Positions 16,796-18,145 of a DNA stretch of 18,145 nucleotides are shown piece after piece (position 1 is the first letter of the stretch; the number at the start of each line of letters is the position of its first letter). The notes under the pieces were generated by a model. That model saw only the letters and a program-made list of their open reading frames with translations. It had not been told where the DNA came from and made no database searches. The translations under genes were made by a program, and so were the position numbers. The DNA is from Planctomycetota bacterium (GTDB lineage: Bacteria; Planctomycetota; PUPC01; JACPCR01). The DNA lies in NCBI GenBank assembly GCA_030740295.1, contig JASLXP010000786.1, positions 1 through 18,145 of the forward strand, given 5' to 3'.

Positions 16796-18145
16796 TTACT
16801 CCGTCGTCAGGACATCTATTTCATGGATTCGCGACTGGTGTTTGTCATTCACCGGCGGTCTGAACTCGAGTAACAGATAGCGGAATCGCCCCAACGATTC
16901 TCCCTCCATCGGGACGACCTTTACACCGATGAATCCTCTGAATGGCTTCCTCTCGGTCGCCACTTTTGCGATCGGAGTCCACAGCTTCTGCGCAGTCAGT
17001 TCTTTCACATCTTTTACCTCAGCCGCGCTGCCAAACAACGTGTAGTTCTGACCCGAGCGGGTATCGCTGTGGCCTGAATAAGTAACGAGCGATGCGATAT
17101 CCACAGTTTTCTTGAGGTCGATGAGAACTCTCGCTGGCGTCCGATCTCCCGGCATGAGCACCTGATCCAGCCCTTTGTTAATCGTCGTTCCTCTTCCGTT
17201 GAAGAGGATGCTCATGCCCGCCGGGCCTTGAGGGGCATGCTTGCTTCCGCCTACGAACCATGCGATGGCCTTGTTGGTCTGCGCGTAATCCGTTTTCGAT
17301 ATCGGCGGGATATCGTTGTTCAACCTATTGAAGCTGTCGCTGGAGTGGCCGACGGTGACCACGACCGAGCTCTTTCCGACTGCCGGCAGCTTCAGAGCAC
17401 TGAAATCAATTGAAGGCTTCGGCCCGCTGTTCGGTTGCTGCTTGTAGAAGAGTTCGTGGAACGGGCGCGTCTTGGAGTAAGGCACGTCTTCGTTAACCAG
17501 CATGGGAGTGATTTCGTCCCACCACTTTTCGTATGCCGCTTTCATCTTTGCGATCAGCTCTGGATGCTGGTCGATAATGTTCGAGGATTCGGCTGGGTCT
17601 TTGGACAAGTCGTACAACTCTTTGCCTCCGATGAAAGCATGCTTACCGTATCGGACCCGGTAGTTCTTGTGCCTGAAATCCTGCGCCTTTCCGCGGGGCC
17701 AGCGTCCTCTATGAGAAAAGACGAATCGGTCCGGCCAGTCCGCGCCGGGGTTCTTCAGCAGCGGCAGAAGACTCCTTCCGTCGACCTCAAGACCTTCGGG
17801 CAGTTCAGCGCCGGCCAGTTCCGCGATCGTCGGAAAGAAATCAATATGACCGCAGTGCGCGTCTACGTTGACCGCCGCGGAGAGGCGTCCCTTCCAGCGC
17901 CAGAACGAAGCCACCCGCGTGCCTCCCTGGTAGAGCGAGCCCTTGTTCCCGCGCTGCCCGGCATTGAATCGCCTGCCAACGACGCCCGGGTGGCCGTTAT
18001 CGCCCATGAAAATGAAAAGCGTCTTTTCCTCCAGACCGAGCTTCTTGAGGTGTGCGAGCATTCGTCCCACATTGTCATCGATGTTTTTGACCATCCCGTA
18101 GTAGCCGGCCTCGCCCTTGCTCAGCCCGGCATCGAGAAAAGGCTT
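16796..18145 (-). CDS. Sulfatase with discoidin-like C-terminal domain, N-terminus cut by window edge
   Basis: The frame is open to the window edge (449 codons plus stop); the Met at 18094 is internal, because upstream codons (LDAGLSKGEAGYYGMVKNID) continue the sulfatase fold. The part with the CxPxR modification site lies outside. Visible sulfatase features are NIDDNVGRMLAHLKKLG, TLFIFMGDNGHPG (Asp-Asn metal ligands), GNKGSLYQGGTRVASFWRW (lysine near the sulfate), HIDFFPTIAELAGAELP and ELYDLSKDPAESSNI. Together these mark a type I, formylglycine-dependent enzyme of the N-sulfoglucosamine/arylsulfatase group. From about residue 255 of the visible part a discoidin (F5/8 type C)-like beta-sandwich follows (RVLIDLKKTVDIASLVTYSG, NYTLFGSA, LGRFRYLLLEF, IHEIDVL), probably for glycan binding. 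It lies 8 bp upstream of the LamG/propeller gene on the same strand. Confidence 0.88.
   Translation of the reverse strand, partial: KPFLDAGLSKGEAGYYGMVKNIDDNVGRMLAHLKKLGLEEKTLFIFMGDNGHPGVVGRRFNAGQRGNKGSLYQGGTRVASFWRWKGRLSAAVNVDAHCGHIDFFPTIAELAGAELPEGLEVDGRSLLPLLKNPGADWPDRFVFSHRGRWPRGKAQDFRHKNYRVRYGKHAFIGGKELYDLSKDPAESSNIIDQHPELIAKMKAAYEKWWDEITPMLVNEDVPYSKTRPFHELFYKQQPNSGPKPSIDFSALKLPAVGKSSVVVTVGHSSDSFNRLNNDIPPISKTDYAQTNKAIAWFVGGSKHAPQGPAGMSILFNGRGTTINKGLDQVLMPGDRTPARVLIDLKKTVDIASLVTYSGHSDTRSGQNYTLFGSAAEVKDVKELTAQKLWTPIAKVATERKPFRGFIGVKVVPMEGESLGRFRYLLLEFRPPVNDKHQSRIHEIDVLTTE

Overview
The window looks like an accessory, glycan-degradation stretch of a bacterium from the Planctomycetota/Verrucomicrobiota/Lentisphaerota group. 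This rests on gene content (two formylglycine-type sulfatases, two exported PQQ-like beta-propeller proteins, a PhyH dioxygenase, a LamG/propeller protein, a multi-modular GH20-like enzyme), on the mixed use of Shine-Dalgarno sites, and on the large, mostly secreted, loosely packed genes. No rRNA, tRNA, CRISPR array, transposase, phage gene or SusC/SusD pair is visible.

Layout. Bases 1-5515 hold a two-gene minus-strand unit. A 939-aa propeller protein with a methyltransferase-like insertion and a C-terminal malectin-like domain (2696-5515) is followed after 30 bp by a secreted clan-A glycosidase-like protein (2665 down to the window edge, incomplete, at least 888 codons). Diverging from it is a small acidic protein of unknown function (5794-6297). 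Next is a 580-bp non-coding stretch with nested inverted repeats: two REP-like hairpins in mirror orientation, 39-nt outer arms, and a 98-bp near-perfect palindrome in the middle. Then come a secreted BamB-like propeller protein (6878-8107, plus), a PhyH-type Fe(II)/2-oxoglutarate dioxygenase (8229-9017, minus), a secreted sulfatase with a C-terminal beta-sandwich (9314-11215, plus), a short tandem/inverted repeat (11242-11337), and an 1188-aa GH20-like hexosaminidase with several carbohydrate-binding-type modules (11468-15034, plus). The right end is a second minus-strand pair: an incomplete sulfatase with a discoidin-like tail (18145-16796), then after 8 bp a 566-aa protein in which a seven-repeat propeller is inserted inside a LamG jelly roll (16787-15087).

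How the genes could work together (inference): two sulfatases, a GH20-type enzyme acting on N-acetylhexosamine linkages and a clan-A-like glycosidase fit stepwise removal of sulfate and sugars from a sulfated, amino-sugar-containing glycan. Propeller, malectin-like, LamG, CBM9-like and discoidin-like modules would supply binding surfaces. Nothing in the sequence identifies the glycan, a regulator or a transporter.

The points most worth checking are the LamG domain split by a propeller and coupled to a sulfatase, the 98-bp palindrome between mirrored REP-like units, the propeller protein with a degenerate methyltransferase-like insert, and the unusual active-site regions of the clan-A-like protein and the first sulfatase.
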